DNA of 30,015 nt from a virus, in IMG/VR virus record IMGVR_UViG_3300032242_001879, positions 1 to 30,015 of that record; one strand, given 5' to 3'. The position numbers and the translations under genes are program-made. Positions 15,152 through 25,206 of the stretch are shown here, one piece after another; within the stretch, counting starts at the first letter, position 1; every line of letters starts with the position of its first letter. Below the pieces are notes generated by a model. That model was not told the origin of the DNA. It was given only the letters and a program-made list of their open reading frames with translations, and ran no database searches.

Positions 15152-18100
15152 TGTTAACCAATGTTGATAAAAGCATCTTTTTAGATTCCAGCTCTATTGA
15201 ATTACAACCAGTAGTAACTGCTGAATGGAATCAAAATCTTTTTAACCCGCCTTATGTAACAGTTGCTGGCAATGGAATTACAATTAGCCCAGTCAAATCC
15301 GCTGGAGCAATAAGTTTTTCAGTTACCGATTCAAATAAGCATCCAAACTTTAGCACTTTTCAATTTAATATGTCGGGAGGAGGACTCGGAGGCAATGGTT
15401 TTACTCCAGATTATGTAACATATACTGCTACCCCGTCTACTCCATCTCCAGCTTTTAAAATAATTACATATGTTAAAACTAGTAGTGCTGTCCCAGTTAT
15501 GGTTAATACTTTTGCAAAAGGAACAGAAAGCCAGTTTGGCTCGGCATCATCAGAAGTTAATTCATTTGGCTGGACAAAAATAGAAACATGGATGGGTTCC
15601 AGTGGTTATTCAGACCCAATAAGCAATATTGAATTTACCTTGTTTCTTAATAGTTTTAGTAATGATGAAGAAAAAATGATGGCAGACTATCAAAGTGGTT
15701 CATCTCATACAACTGTATATTATACTACTCCAGAAATATATCAAACAACTTTTAATGATTATGAATATAATTCAGTATGGCCAACAGATAGTGTATTTAC
15801 AGGCTTTAGACCAGGTGATTCATACGTTGGCTCTGGAGATGTAAAATATACATTTCCAGATAATTATAGAAAAATTAATTCTGAAATATTGAGTAACTAT
15901 TCTTATACAACATATTCTCCAATAAGTCCAATAGTTCAAAACCCAAAATTTTCACTTTTAAGTGTTCCCGTTCCAGTTTTTAAAAATGGTTTACCAAGTG
16001 ATATGTCTCCATATAAATACCATGTTTCTGATATTGATAATGGTCAAGTTTCAAATATTTCTGCAAAATATTTAAATAATGTATCAACAAATAAATTGGT
16101 ATTAAAGTTTAATACATTGATGACAACACCAACAATTAGTATTTTTCTTAATGGATCAAGTACTCCAATAACAGTTGATGGCAACACTCAGTTTTCACCA
16201 AATTCAAATGGCTTGCTTGTACTTTATTGGGATGGAGCAAAATGGACTACGAAAAAATGGGGAGACCCGTCCGCAAGCCCTGTTACATCAACTCCAAAGT
16301 TTAACCTAGATGGGTCACTTTCTTTATATACAAATATAAATGAGATAAGGGTAGAGCAATTAAGCGTAAGTGTAAATAGCCAATTCTCACAATATAACGT
16401 ATCTGGAACAGACGCTCATGATGATTTTAAAAGAATGCAAATAATTGAAGTATCTCCAAGACTTGAAATTGATTTAACAAATTATGTTATATCCGTAGAC
16501 GTGAATAAGTCATTAGATAGTAAAAACAATTATGTTCCAATATCATCTTTAAATGCAGATGATGCTGTAATTAATTTATCAGCAATACCAGTTGTAACCC
16601 CAACATCTTTTATACCATTATTTTCAAGTCAAAGTAATTTGTCAACAAATGTATTGTCTAATATGTTAAGAAAAAATATTAAATTTCATGTAAGCTTTAA
16701 TGTCATATCTTATTTTAGCAAACAAACTGGTCAGCTAACACATGTAAATACCCATGTACCAACTGGAGTTTTTTATTCAGATGTTTGGGATGAAACAGAT
16801 ATTAAAAGTGTTAAGATCCAATGTTATGATATAACAAGATACTTACAGACTACTCCAGTGCCAGATTATGTTTCTAATCTTAAACCTATTTTTGATGTAC
16901 TAACCAACATTTTAGATTTGGCGGGGTATACAGACTATGATTATGATTCTTTATATCAAGTATGTAATGATAGAAATACGGTAACAGATCTTGCATATTT
17001 TTACTCCAACTCTAAAGATAAAACTATAGTAGATGCTTTATCCGAGCTTTTCTTAGCCTATCAAATAGGTGCATATATAGACGAATATGGAATCATGAAG
17101 TTTAAGAGCCTTGCAAATATTCTGGGTTCAAATACCTCATCAATATCAATAGATGATAATAATATTATTGCTGGAGGATATGCTATATCTAATAAGGCAA
17201 AGCCAGGAAAAATATCTTTAAGATATCAAACTCCAAAAATTAAACAATCACTTTCTTTACAAAATATTATAAATCTTGGAATAAAAGAGTCTCCATCTTT
17301 TATTTTTACTACAGCTAACGATGTAGTTTGGCAACAGCAAAGCCTTGATTCAGTAGGGTTTAACTATCTTAATAAATCAATGGGGGAAAAAGATGTAAAA
17401 TTTAAATTAAATGTAAATGATTTATTAGACATATTTCATACTTTTTCTTTAAACAATAACGGCTATGCAGCAATAGAAGATGAAATTGTTTCTCTTGATT
17501 ATAAAGAATATAAAATTCATGATTCTTATTCCAACTTATCAACTGTTTCGGTAAAAAGTGATTTAGAGCTTTCTTCAGAAATAAATAGGTTTACTAAAAA
17601 ATATCAAAGCAAGCTTATAACAAATGATGGGCAATCAAAAGCAACTTATGATGTTCAAATAGATCCAACTGGTTATATTACAAATGTTAAAAGAGGTTTG
17701 TTTGGAACAAAAGCTTCAAGTCACAGTATAATAACCAGTCTTTCAAGCAAAGATTTAATTGAGGCTACGGTATTGCCAGATAGTTCAATTCAAATAAATA
17801 CGTCAAATGCTTCAATTGTAGATAGCATAAGTGATTATCCTAAAAATCCTAGTGTAAAAAAGATATCTTTAAATGTTCCAGCAAATGAAAAAGTTTTAAT
17901 TATGCCACAAAATGATTCAGATAATTCATACGGAACATATTCAGTAAAATTTGATTTACCAAAAACAGAAGTTTCTGCAGCAGGATTATTTTTTAATTTA
18001 CAAAATAGGTCATCCATAGATAATTCATACTTTGTAGAGCTTATACGTTTTAATCAAATTGATCCTAAAACAAAAAAGTTTTATACGTTTGGTTTAAGTG

Positions 18101-20241
18101 CAGAGAAACAAATATTTACTTATATAATTGCAATTTATCAGTCTACTAAAGGATTAGACAATATAATAGCATGGTCAGATGTTACTGGAATTGCAAATGT
18201 TATAGTTAATAATTTTGAAAAAGTAATTGTAAAAACTTTAAATGGAGATGGCAGCTATATATATTCTACCACTACAGATGAAGCTTTTCAATTAAAAGTT
18301 GTTCACTATCCATCAGAAGATGGAGACGGAGAAGATTCAGGCGAACTAGTTTCAGTATTTTTAAATAATATTGAAATAAATGGATGGCAAGTTCCAAATG
18401 TTCCTCAGTCTGCAAAAACACCAACAAATGGTGGTGGATCAGGTAATGGTGGTGGCGGTTCAGGTGGTGGCGGTGGTTCAGGTACACCTTCAGTGCCAAG
18501 TATTGAACTAACGTTAAACTCTTATCTTGCAGGTGCCATAGATGCTTCATGGCCATCTGTTTCTGGTGCCTTATCTTATACGGCTTTATGCAATGGAGTA
18601 CTTGATATTTTAGATACACCTGGAGATACTTTTGATGGCTTACTTAATACATTTACTTATCCAGTTACTGTAAAAGCCTATTCTGGAGTAAATGGGACGG
18701 GCACATTGATTGCAGAAGCAACAGTAAACTATTCACCAAAAGGTCAAAATCAAGGATCTACTCAACAGCCTTCTACAACTACATATAATATCTATGCAGA
18801 CTGGAATTTATTTAATGACCGTGTAGTTGGTTTTTATGGAAGTCCTCCTGCAACACAGGTAACAGGACATCATTACAAGTCTGGAACTACAACTTCATTT
18901 GGTTTGTCAAGTTCTCAAATAGTAAGCACACTTGGCATATCATATGATTCTAATAATAACGTAATTGGATTTGATCCATCATCAACCCCGCCTCCCCCTG
19001 CAGGAAACTATCCAATATATGTTGATTGGAATTTGTTTAGTGATGCCGTTCACGGATACTATGGTTCAATTCCAAGTGTTCCAACTCCAGGGCATCACTA
19101 TAAAGCAGGTTCAACAGATATATTAGGCTTAAACTCTTTACAAATTATAGATATAGTTGGAGCACCAGCAAATGGAGGATACACCCCTGGCGGTTCAGGA
19201 AATGGCGGTGGCACAAATGTATTTAATAAGGATTTATCTACTGGGTGGATGTCAAGAGGAATTAATCCAGTAACAAAATTAAGAAAAAAGGTTGTCCTTC
19301 CAACTTCAATAACATCTGGTTCTTTCTTTGGTTTTTATGCATCAAGTAAGCCAGTAGCAATATCTCAATATATAGTTTATAGATACACAAACCCAACCAA
19401 TCTTTCAAGTACAATTGATACTTCAAGTGGAACTACAAGTATAACTGCAAGAATTGCAAATTGTAGAGAAATTTACGCAACACAAAAACCATTAAAAGAA
19501 AGAAGTGTTAACTACTATTATCAAGATAGAGAATTTTTAAATGGTATGATTCAAAATCAAAATATATTTTCTCGCTCAAAAACATATCATATGCAAACAA
19601 CCCCTGAAGTTATTGGAATAAATGTCTATGATGTTCAATATACAACACCAGCAGCGGTATCCGTAGATTACCTGCCAATAGAATACAGCTGGTATTATTA
19701 TCCAGGAAGCAGTACAACAGACCAACAATATTATCAAAAACAAGAAGTTGATGAATATTCTTTGTCTTATTCAACACCATTGAATACAGGCTTTAGGGCA
19801 AAAATGGCAATTGCAAATAATAGCCCACATATGGTATATCTTTCAAAACAAGCTGATCAATTAAATAATTTTACAATTAACTTTAACCTTTGGACACATG
19901 AAGTAATTGCTCCTTCTGATCCAGAAATCATTGAAAAAGTTATTGATTCAGCAAATATTTCTGAGGTAGCTCAACTTGATTCTCAATGGATACAGTCTAA
20001 AGAGTCTGCAAATAAATTACTTAATATAATTAAATACGGTATTGATGGGTTTTCAAAGGATACAACTATACAAGTATTTGGAAACCCTCTTCTACAGGTT
20101 GGAGATATAATGAATTTAACATATAGCCTTGCTGGATTAAAAGAGCAAACTTATTTAATTCATTCAGTTTCTCATTCATTTAATCAAGGTCTAAAAACCA
20201 CAATAGTTGCCAATATGCTTGACAAAGGAAAGCCTTATTAA
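15151..20241 (+). CDS. Baseplate hub / tail-tip protein with inserted cassette
   Basis: A 1696-residue protein whose start overlaps the previous stop by one base. Residues about 30-210 look like a beta-sandwich of the carbohydrate-binding-module type. About 435-660 match hub proteins (EIDLTNYVISVDVNKSLD; VKIQCYDITRYLQ; ALSELFLAYQIGAYIDEYG). About 870-1085 resemble a concanavalin/laminin-G jellyroll. A Gly/Ser linker at 1094-1111 opens a cassette holding one FN3-like unit and two copies of a 52-residue domain (1212-1263 and 1287-1338), and a second Gly-rich linker (about 1345-1357) closes it. The C-terminus (from about 1641, IQVFGNPLLQVGDIMNLTY) returns to hub-type sequence. It should form the central tail tip that carries the fibres. 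No lysozyme or peptidase motif was seen. Confidence 0.72.
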   Translation: MLTNVDKSIFLDSSSIELQPVVTAEWNQNLFNPPYVTVAGNGITISPVKSAGAISFSVTDSNKHPNFSTFQFNMSGGGLGGNGFTPDYVTYTATPSTPSPAFKIITYVKTSSAVPVMVNTFAKGTESQFGSASSEVNSFGWTKIETWMGSSGYSDPISNIEFTLFLNSFSNDEEKMMADYQSGSSHTTVYYTTPEIYQTTFNDYEYNSVWPTDSVFTGFRPGDSYVGSGDVKYTFPDNYRKINSEILSNYSYTTYSPISPIVQNPKFSLLSVPVPVFKNGLPSDMSPYKYHVSDIDNGQVSNISAKYLNNVSTNKLVLKFNTLMTTPTISIFLNGSSTPITVDGNTQFSPNSNGLLVLYWDGAKWTTKKWGDPSASPVTSTPKFNLDGSLSLYTNINEIRVEQLSVSVNSQFSQYNVSGTDAHDDFKRMQIIEVSPRLEIDLTNYVISVDVNKSLDSKNNYVPISSLNADDAVINLSAIPVVTPTSFIPLFSSQSNLSTNVLSNMLRKNIKFHVSFNVISYFSKQTGQLTHVNTHVPTGVFYSDVWDETDIKSVKIQCYDITRYLQTTPVPDYVSNLKPIFDVLTNILDLAGYTDYDYDSLYQVCNDRNTVTDLAYFYSNSKDKTIVDALSELFLAYQIGAYIDEYGIMKFKSLANILGSNTSSISIDDNNIIAGGYAISNKAKPGKISLRYQTPKIKQSLSLQNIINLGIKESPSFIFTTANDVVWQQQSLDSVGFNYLNKSMGEKDVKFKLNVNDLLDIFHTFSLNNNGYAAIEDEIVSLDYKEYKIHDSYSNLSTVSVKSDLELSSEINRFTKKYQSKLITNDGQSKATYDVQIDPTGYITNVKRGLFGTKASSHSIITSLSSKDLIEATVLPDSSIQINTSNASIVDSISDYPKNPSVKKISLNVPANEKVLIMPQNDSDNSYGTYSVKFDLPKTEVSAAGLFFNLQNRSSIDNSYFVELIRFNQIDPKTKKFYTFGLSAEKQIFTYIIAIYQSTKGLDNIIAWSDVTGIANVIVNNFEKVIVKTLNGDGSYIYSTTTDEAFQLKVVHYPSEDGDGEDSGELVSVFLNNIEINGWQVPNVPQSAKTPTNGGGSGNGGGGSGGGGGSGTPSVPSIELTLNSYLAGAIDASWPSVSGALSYTALCNGVLDILDTPGDTFDGLLNTFTYPVTVKAYSGVNGTGTLIAEATVNYSPKGQNQGSTQQPSTTTYNIYADWNLFNDRVVGFYGSPPATQVTGHHYKSGTTTSFGLSSSQIVSTLGISYDSNNNVIGFDPSSTPPPPAGNYPIYVDWNLFSDAVHGYYGSIPSVPTPGHHYKAGSTDILGLNSLQIIDIVGAPANGGYTPGGSGNGGGTNVFNKDLSTGWMSRGINPVTKLRKKVVLPTSITSGSFFGFYASSKPVAISQYIVYRYTNPTNLSSTIDTSSGTTSITARIANCREIYATQKPLKERSVNYYYQDREFLNGMIQNQNIFSRSKTYHMQTTPEVIGINVYDVQYTTPAAVSVDYLPIEYSWYYYPGSSTTDQQYYQKQEVDEYSLSYSTPLNTGFRAKMAIANNSPHMVYLSKQADQLNNFTINFNLWTHEVIAPSDPEIIEKVIDSANISEVAQLDSQWIQSKESANKLLNIIKYGIDGFSKDTTIQVFGNPLLQVGDIMNLTYSLAGLKEQTYLIHSVSHSFNQGLKTTIVANMLDKGKPY
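18784..19164 (+). repeat. Two copies of a 52-residue domain in the hub cassette
   Basis: Copy A is encoded at 18784-18939 and copy B at 19009-19164. Aligned without gaps, 28 of 52 residues are identical, including DWNLF, GHHYK and a spaced GL-S-QI. The spacer between them is Pro/Ser-rich. I do not recognise the domain. Confidence 0.85.
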
Positions 20242-20254
20242 AATGATCAAAAAA

Positions 20255-20263
20255 TGGTATAAT
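20255..20263 (+). promoter_or_regulatory. Extended -10 promoter for the receptor-binding unit
   Basis: TGGTATAAT is a perfect extended -10 in the 51-bp gap ahead of the lectin-like gene. It is the same nonamer as at 7073-7081. The best -35 at proper spacing is only TTATTA (20235-20240). Confidence 0.62.
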
Positions 20264-20292
20264 ATTAAGATAAACAATAAAAAGGAGCATTA

Positions 20293-20817
20293 ATGAGCTA
20301 TGTAAAAATCTCAGATCCAGCAATCATTGACCTAGCAGCATGGCACAATGTTATTACCGTTGTAAATCAACACAGCGATACACTTGTAGCTATAACCAAT
20401 AACTTTGGAGCAGGCGGCACCCCAGACTGGACAGCTACGACATATTCTCATCAATATGACCCAGGCTCTCAAGCAATCATATTTGGAAGAGCCCAAATAA
20501 CAAAAGACGATATTGACCAAAGTCCAGACTCTTCAGTTTATTGGGGTGTTGTAAGCTTTGCTGATTCTACGTCAGGTGCAGGTGCCTTTGCAGCAATTCC
20601 AATTGTTACAGCAACAGTGTATGCAGGTAATACATCGGGTGCAGATTATTCTCCAGTAAATGATGATATTATAATTTCCGTTTACAATATTAGACAAAAC
20701 CAGTTCAGCTTTAGACTTCATAGAGCCAATCCTACAACTAACGATAACACAAGCTTAAAATTGTCAGAAGCTGTAAACGTTAACTGGATTGCAATAGGTC
20801 CAAAAGGACAAGGCTAA
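20293..20817 (+). CDS. H-type-lectin-like tail protein
   Basis: A 174-residue protein with AAAGGAG upstream and its own promoter. After an N-terminal helix-like segment (PAIIDLAAWHNVITVVNQHS) that could anchor to the tail, residues about 60-170 form a beta-rich domain: VYWGVVSF at 82-89, AFAAIPIVTATVYAG, DDIIISVYNIRQNQFSFRLH, and WIAIGP at 165-170. Paired strands around a P-x-V-T element and a terminal WIAIG are typical of the H-type lectin fold found in phage receptor-binding proteins and discoidin. A carbohydrate-binding or fibre-tip role is therefore likely. The family is recognised by pattern only. Confidence 0.62.
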   Translation: MSYVKISDPAIIDLAAWHNVITVVNQHSDTLVAITNNFGAGGTPDWTATTYSHQYDPGSQAIIFGRAQITKDDIDQSPDSSVYWGVVSFADSTSGAGAFAAIPIVTATVYAGNTSGADYSPVNDDIIISVYNIRQNQFSFRLHRANPTTNDNTSLKLSEAVNVNWIAIGPKGQG

Positions 20818-20841
20818 GTTTAATAAAGTAAAGGGGGCAGA

Positions 20842-23800
20842 ATGAAATCAGAATATGTAAGCGGTAAATCCGTTGGCAAAAATCAAACTGTCCCTATTGC
20901 TGCAGATGATAGACGTTTAAGGTGGGATAAAAGAGGTCCTACAAAAGGACGACAAGGTGCAGAAATAGATATAGTAGGTCTTAATACTACTTTATCAAAT
21001 CAAATTCTTTACAACAATCTTACTATGGGAAATAGTACAGGTTCATCTGCTTTAGCCTATGGTTCATCTGCTGCAGGATCTTCTGCTTTACCAAAAGGTT
21101 ACTATCCAGTAGTAGCATACGGAAGTTATTTGGGAGTTTATCCAAATGGTAGTGGACCCTATGTTTTAGTTCCTACAGATCCAGGTACGCCAACAGTAAC
21201 TTGGGTGGGGGATACATTAAAAATAGAATTTGACTATGATGTTTTAAATCCAATTAACATTACAGTATCTCAATTTATAGTTCAAATAACAGCAGAAGGT
21301 ATTACTGCATCTACACCTTTAAATACATTTCCAATTAATAGATCTCAAAGTAGACAAACTCTTTTATTAACGCCAACTATTAATGAACAAATGTTTAACT
21401 TCTTTGAAGTTAACATAGATTCCCTTACCGTACAAGCAGCAGACCCGCTAGGTAATATAAGTAGTAAAGTAGCAGCATTAAGCGTACCACCATATTCATT
21501 AGATTTTGCAGCACCAACAACAGATGGATTAAAAAGTGGTACAGGCGGATACTCATTTAATGTTACAAATGTTCCAACAAGTTCTGCTTATGATGCAATA
21601 GATGTTTGGGAAGTTGAATCAGATGGCTTAACACAACCAGAAATTTCATATAATGCAGGAACTAAAACACCATCTAATTATACAAGAGTTTATTTTCAAA
21701 AAATTAATCCAGTATTTGTTTCAACTCCAAATGGAAAACAAAGATATGTTGCAGTAAGGTTTTCTTCACGTTCAAGAAAATATACAGACTTTACTTTACT
21801 TGGAAAAATAACACCTTCTGGATCTGCAAACTTTGACCCAACCGCACCAAATGCTCCCTCAGTTAATTCATCAGATGTGTCCTGGTCTGGGGGAGATTTA
21901 AATATTCAATATACGTTGAATGCAACAAAGCCAGGAAATAGAGTAGGAATTTATTTAACACATACTGATTCCAGCAATATAATTTATTCTGGAACTTTTT
22001 ATTTTTTCCCAGATTCTACAAATGTAACAACTAAGCAAACAGCAACAATTCATGCAGCAGATATGCAAGCACAATTTGGAGCTTACTATCCTAATTTTCA
22101 ACATGCAGAAATATTTAGTACCAGCCTTGCAGGCGTTCAATCAGATTCTACTACATTTACTGTACCAGATAGATCAAATGATCTTGTAGGCATAACCCCA
22201 ACAGTTAGTGCAAGTCCTGCAGCAAACGGTTATATTGTTACATGGTCGCAAACAGCTGGGACATATGCAGACGTATATGCTAAAACAACACCTTGGACAT
22301 CTTACCCAATAGATGAAACTCAAAGAGTTTATAGTGGTAAAAGTCCAGTAACAATACAATCATTAGATTATGCAAACACGCAATATATCTTAATTCGTTT
22401 ATACAATGATTATGGACAGTACTCAAATTATTCTGCATTAACCCCAGTTGTTTCTGCTCAACCTTATGATCCAGGTGCACTTTCATTAATTGATAGTCCA
22501 GTATCATTTCAAACAAATGGTTCAATTTTGGCAGGAAATCTTAATAGTACAAGAGTAATATTTAATAAAGATGGGTTATTTGCTTACGGATCAAATGGAA
22601 CGCCAACAACAGAAATCATAAATACCGCAACTGGCAATACATTTATGACAAGTCAAGCACAGATAGCTGATTGGCAAATTACCAATAACAAAATAGAAAA
22701 TACAATAACACCACTGGGAAGCTCTGCACAAACATATACTGGTTTATCTGGTACGGGTTCTTATGCTTTTTGGGCTGGTGCAACTCAAACTTCTACGTCT
22801 GGACCCGTATCTGATTCTCAATCAGCTTTTTGGGTTAAGCCAAATGGTTCTGTTCAAGCAACAAATATTTCTATAAAAGGCGGTTCGTTAGATATTGGCG
22901 GTTCTGTTACTGTTGTAAAAACAATAACAGCAATAGCTGGAAGCAAAACAATTACCGTATCAGACAACTCTGGAATATTAACTGGCATGTATTTACTTGC
23001 AAACAATGTTCCTGCAAATTCAACCGTACAATCAATTGTCTCAAATACAATTACTATGTCTACTGCAACCACAGGTGCAGTAAGTGGTACTGGATATTTT
23101 GTTTCATCTGTAGGTGCACATATAACTGGAAGTGGATTATTGGTTGCACAAGGTGCTACTCTTTCTGGATCAATAGTTGCAACAAGTGGTTTATTTAGTG
23201 GTGATGTTGGCATAGGTTCTTCTGGAGCACTGTATTCTGGAACAATTGTTACTGCAGGATCTCCAGCAAAAGGAACAGGTAACGTTAAAAATGGCTATGT
23301 TTTATCCTCTGATGGTTTAACTTTTTATGATAATAATGCCTCATATGTAACTGATATAAATGCAGCAACAGGAAAATTAAGAACACAGCTTGCACAAATT
23401 GGTTTATGGAATGTAAATGAAACCAGCATATATACTGGAAACCTTTCTTTAAATTCAAGCGGAAAAATTGAAGTTACTGCAGCAGATACAACAACGTATA
23501 AAGCAGGTATAAATGCTGCAACATCTGGAGCATCTACAATTTTTTATGCAGGATCAGGAACAACTCCAGATGATTCTGCAAATAAATTTAGAGTAACTAT
23601 GGATGGAACAATATATGGTAAAGGTGGCCAATTTACAGGAGGGTCTGTAACAAGCTCAGGCTCACTTGGAACAGTAACAATAGATGGAGTAAATGATTTA
23701 ATATCTTTATCTACAGGTACAGGTTCATCTAAATATACATCTTACATAATGCCAAGAAATAATAATTTATATATTATTTCTCCATCTTTACCTACAGATA

Positions 23801-25071
23801 CTCCATGGGGTTCAGCTAAAGGTGATCCCAGTACTACAGGAACAATTACTTCTGCTCCTACATCAAAGCCTTATTTTGCAGCTGGATCAAGCTTTAAAGA
23901 TTCTTGGAATAACTCAGTAAGTGGTATAGGAATATATACTGGTGGCTGGGACTATTATAATTCACCAACTACTACAAAGCCATTTATAACTGCATCAACT
24001 ACAGGCTTACAACTTGCAGCTGCTGGAAATGTTGGAATTATAGTTGAAGATGGAACTAAAAATACTTTAACAAATCCTAGCGTTTTAACTCTTCCAAGCG
24101 TGTTAATTTATACATCTCAAGATACAACAAACTATAGTCCTTCAACAGCATATGGTGCCTATATTTTAGCAGAGCCTAAAAAGATTACTATGTTTTCAAA
24201 TAATCCTACAAGCGGTTCATTTCCAGTTGGTGGAATTATTATTGATAATAATGCTCCACCTGTAGGCGGAGCAGCTGGAACAGCACAAGGTGCTGGAGTT
24301 TATATCTATGCTGGTACTGATAAAGGTGTACAGCAAGCATTTACAAGTTTTAATAGTACTGGTATAACTATGCAGGCTACAACTTCTAAAGTTCAAGAAG
24401 TAATTACAAAAGATACAATAACAATTCAATCAACAAACGGTGCAACTGGCGGAGATATACAAGGTGTCTGGTCATCATCAGGAATTACAATACAATCAAA
24501 CGATACTGTAAAGGGTGTATGGGATGGTACATCTATTAAATTACAATCAACATCAAGCATATATGGATCTTGGGATTCTAGTGGCATTACATTTCAAAGT
24601 GGTTTAACTGCATATACAACTTGGAATTCAAGCGGTATAACAATTTCTCCATCATCTGGCTCATTAACTTATATAAAAGTTGATGGTTCAAAAATTAATA
24701 TGCAAACAGTAGTTACACCAGGAACATATATTGGTTCTGATGGACAATCTCATAACCAACCAGCAACACAAAAAATATCTTTTGCGTCAGATGGACTTCA
24801 TATTAATGGATTAACTGTTTATGGTGATGATTCAAGACTTTCATATATTGGAGGGACTTACAATCCAGAATATAATACAGATATTAATGGAACATCATAT
24901 GCCCCATTTACAAGAGCTATTACTTGGGCCCCGCAATCTAAAGACACTGGGGGAACAACTCATGTTAATGGTTCTGATGCAGTAGCTGGTTTTGCAGTAT
25001 ATTATGCAAGTAAGTCCCCTGTAGGAACAACTGGTACAGGTTTTAGTGGAGATTTGTGGGTGCAAATTTAA
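20842..25071 (+). CDS. Large tail fibre / receptor-binding protein
   Basis: A 1409-residue protein preceded by AAAGGGGGCAG. The basic N-terminus (DDRRLRWDKRGPTKGRQG) probably attaches to the tail. Residues about 110-560 hold several Ig/FN3-like blocks (PGTPTVTWVGDTLKIEF; PSVNSSDVSWSGGDLNIQY; PAANGYIVTWSQTAGTYADV). About 560-1140 are Ser/Thr/Gly-rich beta repeats (SQAQIADWQITNNKI; KTITVSDNSGILTGMYLL; FRVTMDGTIYGKGGQFTGG), like elongated phage fibres. Four 17-residue repeats each with a conserved Trp lie at 1208-1275. The C-terminal 130 residues form a different, probably globular end. No intramolecular chaperone or enzyme motif was recognised. The next gene starts on the base after its stop. 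Confidence 0.75.
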   Translation: MKSEYVSGKSVGKNQTVPIAADDRRLRWDKRGPTKGRQGAEIDIVGLNTTLSNQILYNNLTMGNSTGSSALAYGSSAAGSSALPKGYYPVVAYGSYLGVYPNGSGPYVLVPTDPGTPTVTWVGDTLKIEFDYDVLNPINITVSQFIVQITAEGITASTPLNTFPINRSQSRQTLLLTPTINEQMFNFFEVNIDSLTVQAADPLGNISSKVAALSVPPYSLDFAAPTTDGLKSGTGGYSFNVTNVPTSSAYDAIDVWEVESDGLTQPEISYNAGTKTPSNYTRVYFQKINPVFVSTPNGKQRYVAVRFSSRSRKYTDFTLLGKITPSGSANFDPTAPNAPSVNSSDVSWSGGDLNIQYTLNATKPGNRVGIYLTHTDSSNIIYSGTFYFFPDSTNVTTKQTATIHAADMQAQFGAYYPNFQHAEIFSTSLAGVQSDSTTFTVPDRSNDLVGITPTVSASPAANGYIVTWSQTAGTYADVYAKTTPWTSYPIDETQRVYSGKSPVTIQSLDYANTQYILIRLYNDYGQYSNYSALTPVVSAQPYDPGALSLIDSPVSFQTNGSILAGNLNSTRVIFNKDGLFAYGSNGTPTTEIINTATGNTFMTSQAQIADWQITNNKIENTITPLGSSAQTYTGLSGTGSYAFWAGATQTSTSGPVSDSQSAFWVKPNGSVQATNISIKGGSLDIGGSVTVVKTITAIAGSKTITVSDNSGILTGMYLLANNVPANSTVQSIVSNTITMSTATTGAVSGTGYFVSSVGAHITGSGLLVAQGATLSGSIVATSGLFSGDVGIGSSGALYSGTIVTAGSPAKGTGNVKNGYVLSSDGLTFYDNNASYVTDINAATGKLRTQLAQIGLWNVNETSIYTGNLSLNSSGKIEVTAADTTTYKAGINAATSGASTIFYAGSGTTPDDSANKFRVTMDGTIYGKGGQFTGGSVTSSGSLGTVTIDGVNDLISLSTGTGSSKYTSYIMPRNNNLYIISPSLPTDTPWGSAKGDPSTTGTITSAPTSKPYFAAGSSFKDSWNNSVSGIGIYTGGWDYYNSPTTTKPFITASTTGLQLAAAGNVGIIVEDGTKNTLTNPSVLTLPSVLIYTSQDTTNYSPSTAYGAYILAEPKKITMFSNNPTSGSFPVGGIIIDNNAPPVGGAAGTAQGAGVYIYAGTDKGVQQAFTSFNSTGITMQATTSKVQEVITKDTITIQSTNGATGGDIQGVWSSSGITIQSNDTVKGVWDGTSIKLQSTSSIYGSWDSSGITFQSGLTAYTTWNSSGITISPSSGSLTYIKVDGSKINMQTVVTPGTYIGSDGQSHNQPATQKISFASDGLHINGLTVYGDDSRLSYIGGTYNPEYNTDINGTSYAPFTRAITWAPQSKDTGGTTHVNGSDAVAGFAVYYASKSPVGTTGTGFSGDLWVQI
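24463..24666 (+). repeat. Four 17-residue tandem repeats in the fibre
   Basis: Residues 1208-1275 repeat with exact 17-residue spacing, with Trp at 1210, 1227, 1244 and 1261 and a consensus of W-S/D-S-S-G-I-T-x-Q-S. The spacing suggests a regular beta-helix or beta-prism shaft. Confidence 0.8.
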
Positions 25072-25206
25072 ATGGCATTTTTTGCAAAACAGGGCAGTAC
25101 ATGGAAAACTGCTACTAAATTTTTTGTTAAACAAGGCAGTACATGGAAGCCAATATTAAAAGCTTATATAAAACAAGGGGCAAATTGGGTTCAATTTTGG
25201 CCTAAA
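25072..25206 (+). repeat. Three 14-residue N-terminal repeats (KQG-x-x-W)
   Basis: KQGSTWK (6-12), KQGSTWK (20-26) and KQGANWV (34-40) are spaced by exactly 14 residues. At the DNA level the first two units share GGCAGTACATGGAA. Confidence 0.85.

Noticed and set aside
20219-20224. Perfect TTGACA as a -35 for the promoter at 20255
   Set aside because: It is 33 bp from the -10, far from the 16-18 bp needed, and lies in the coding end of the hub gene.
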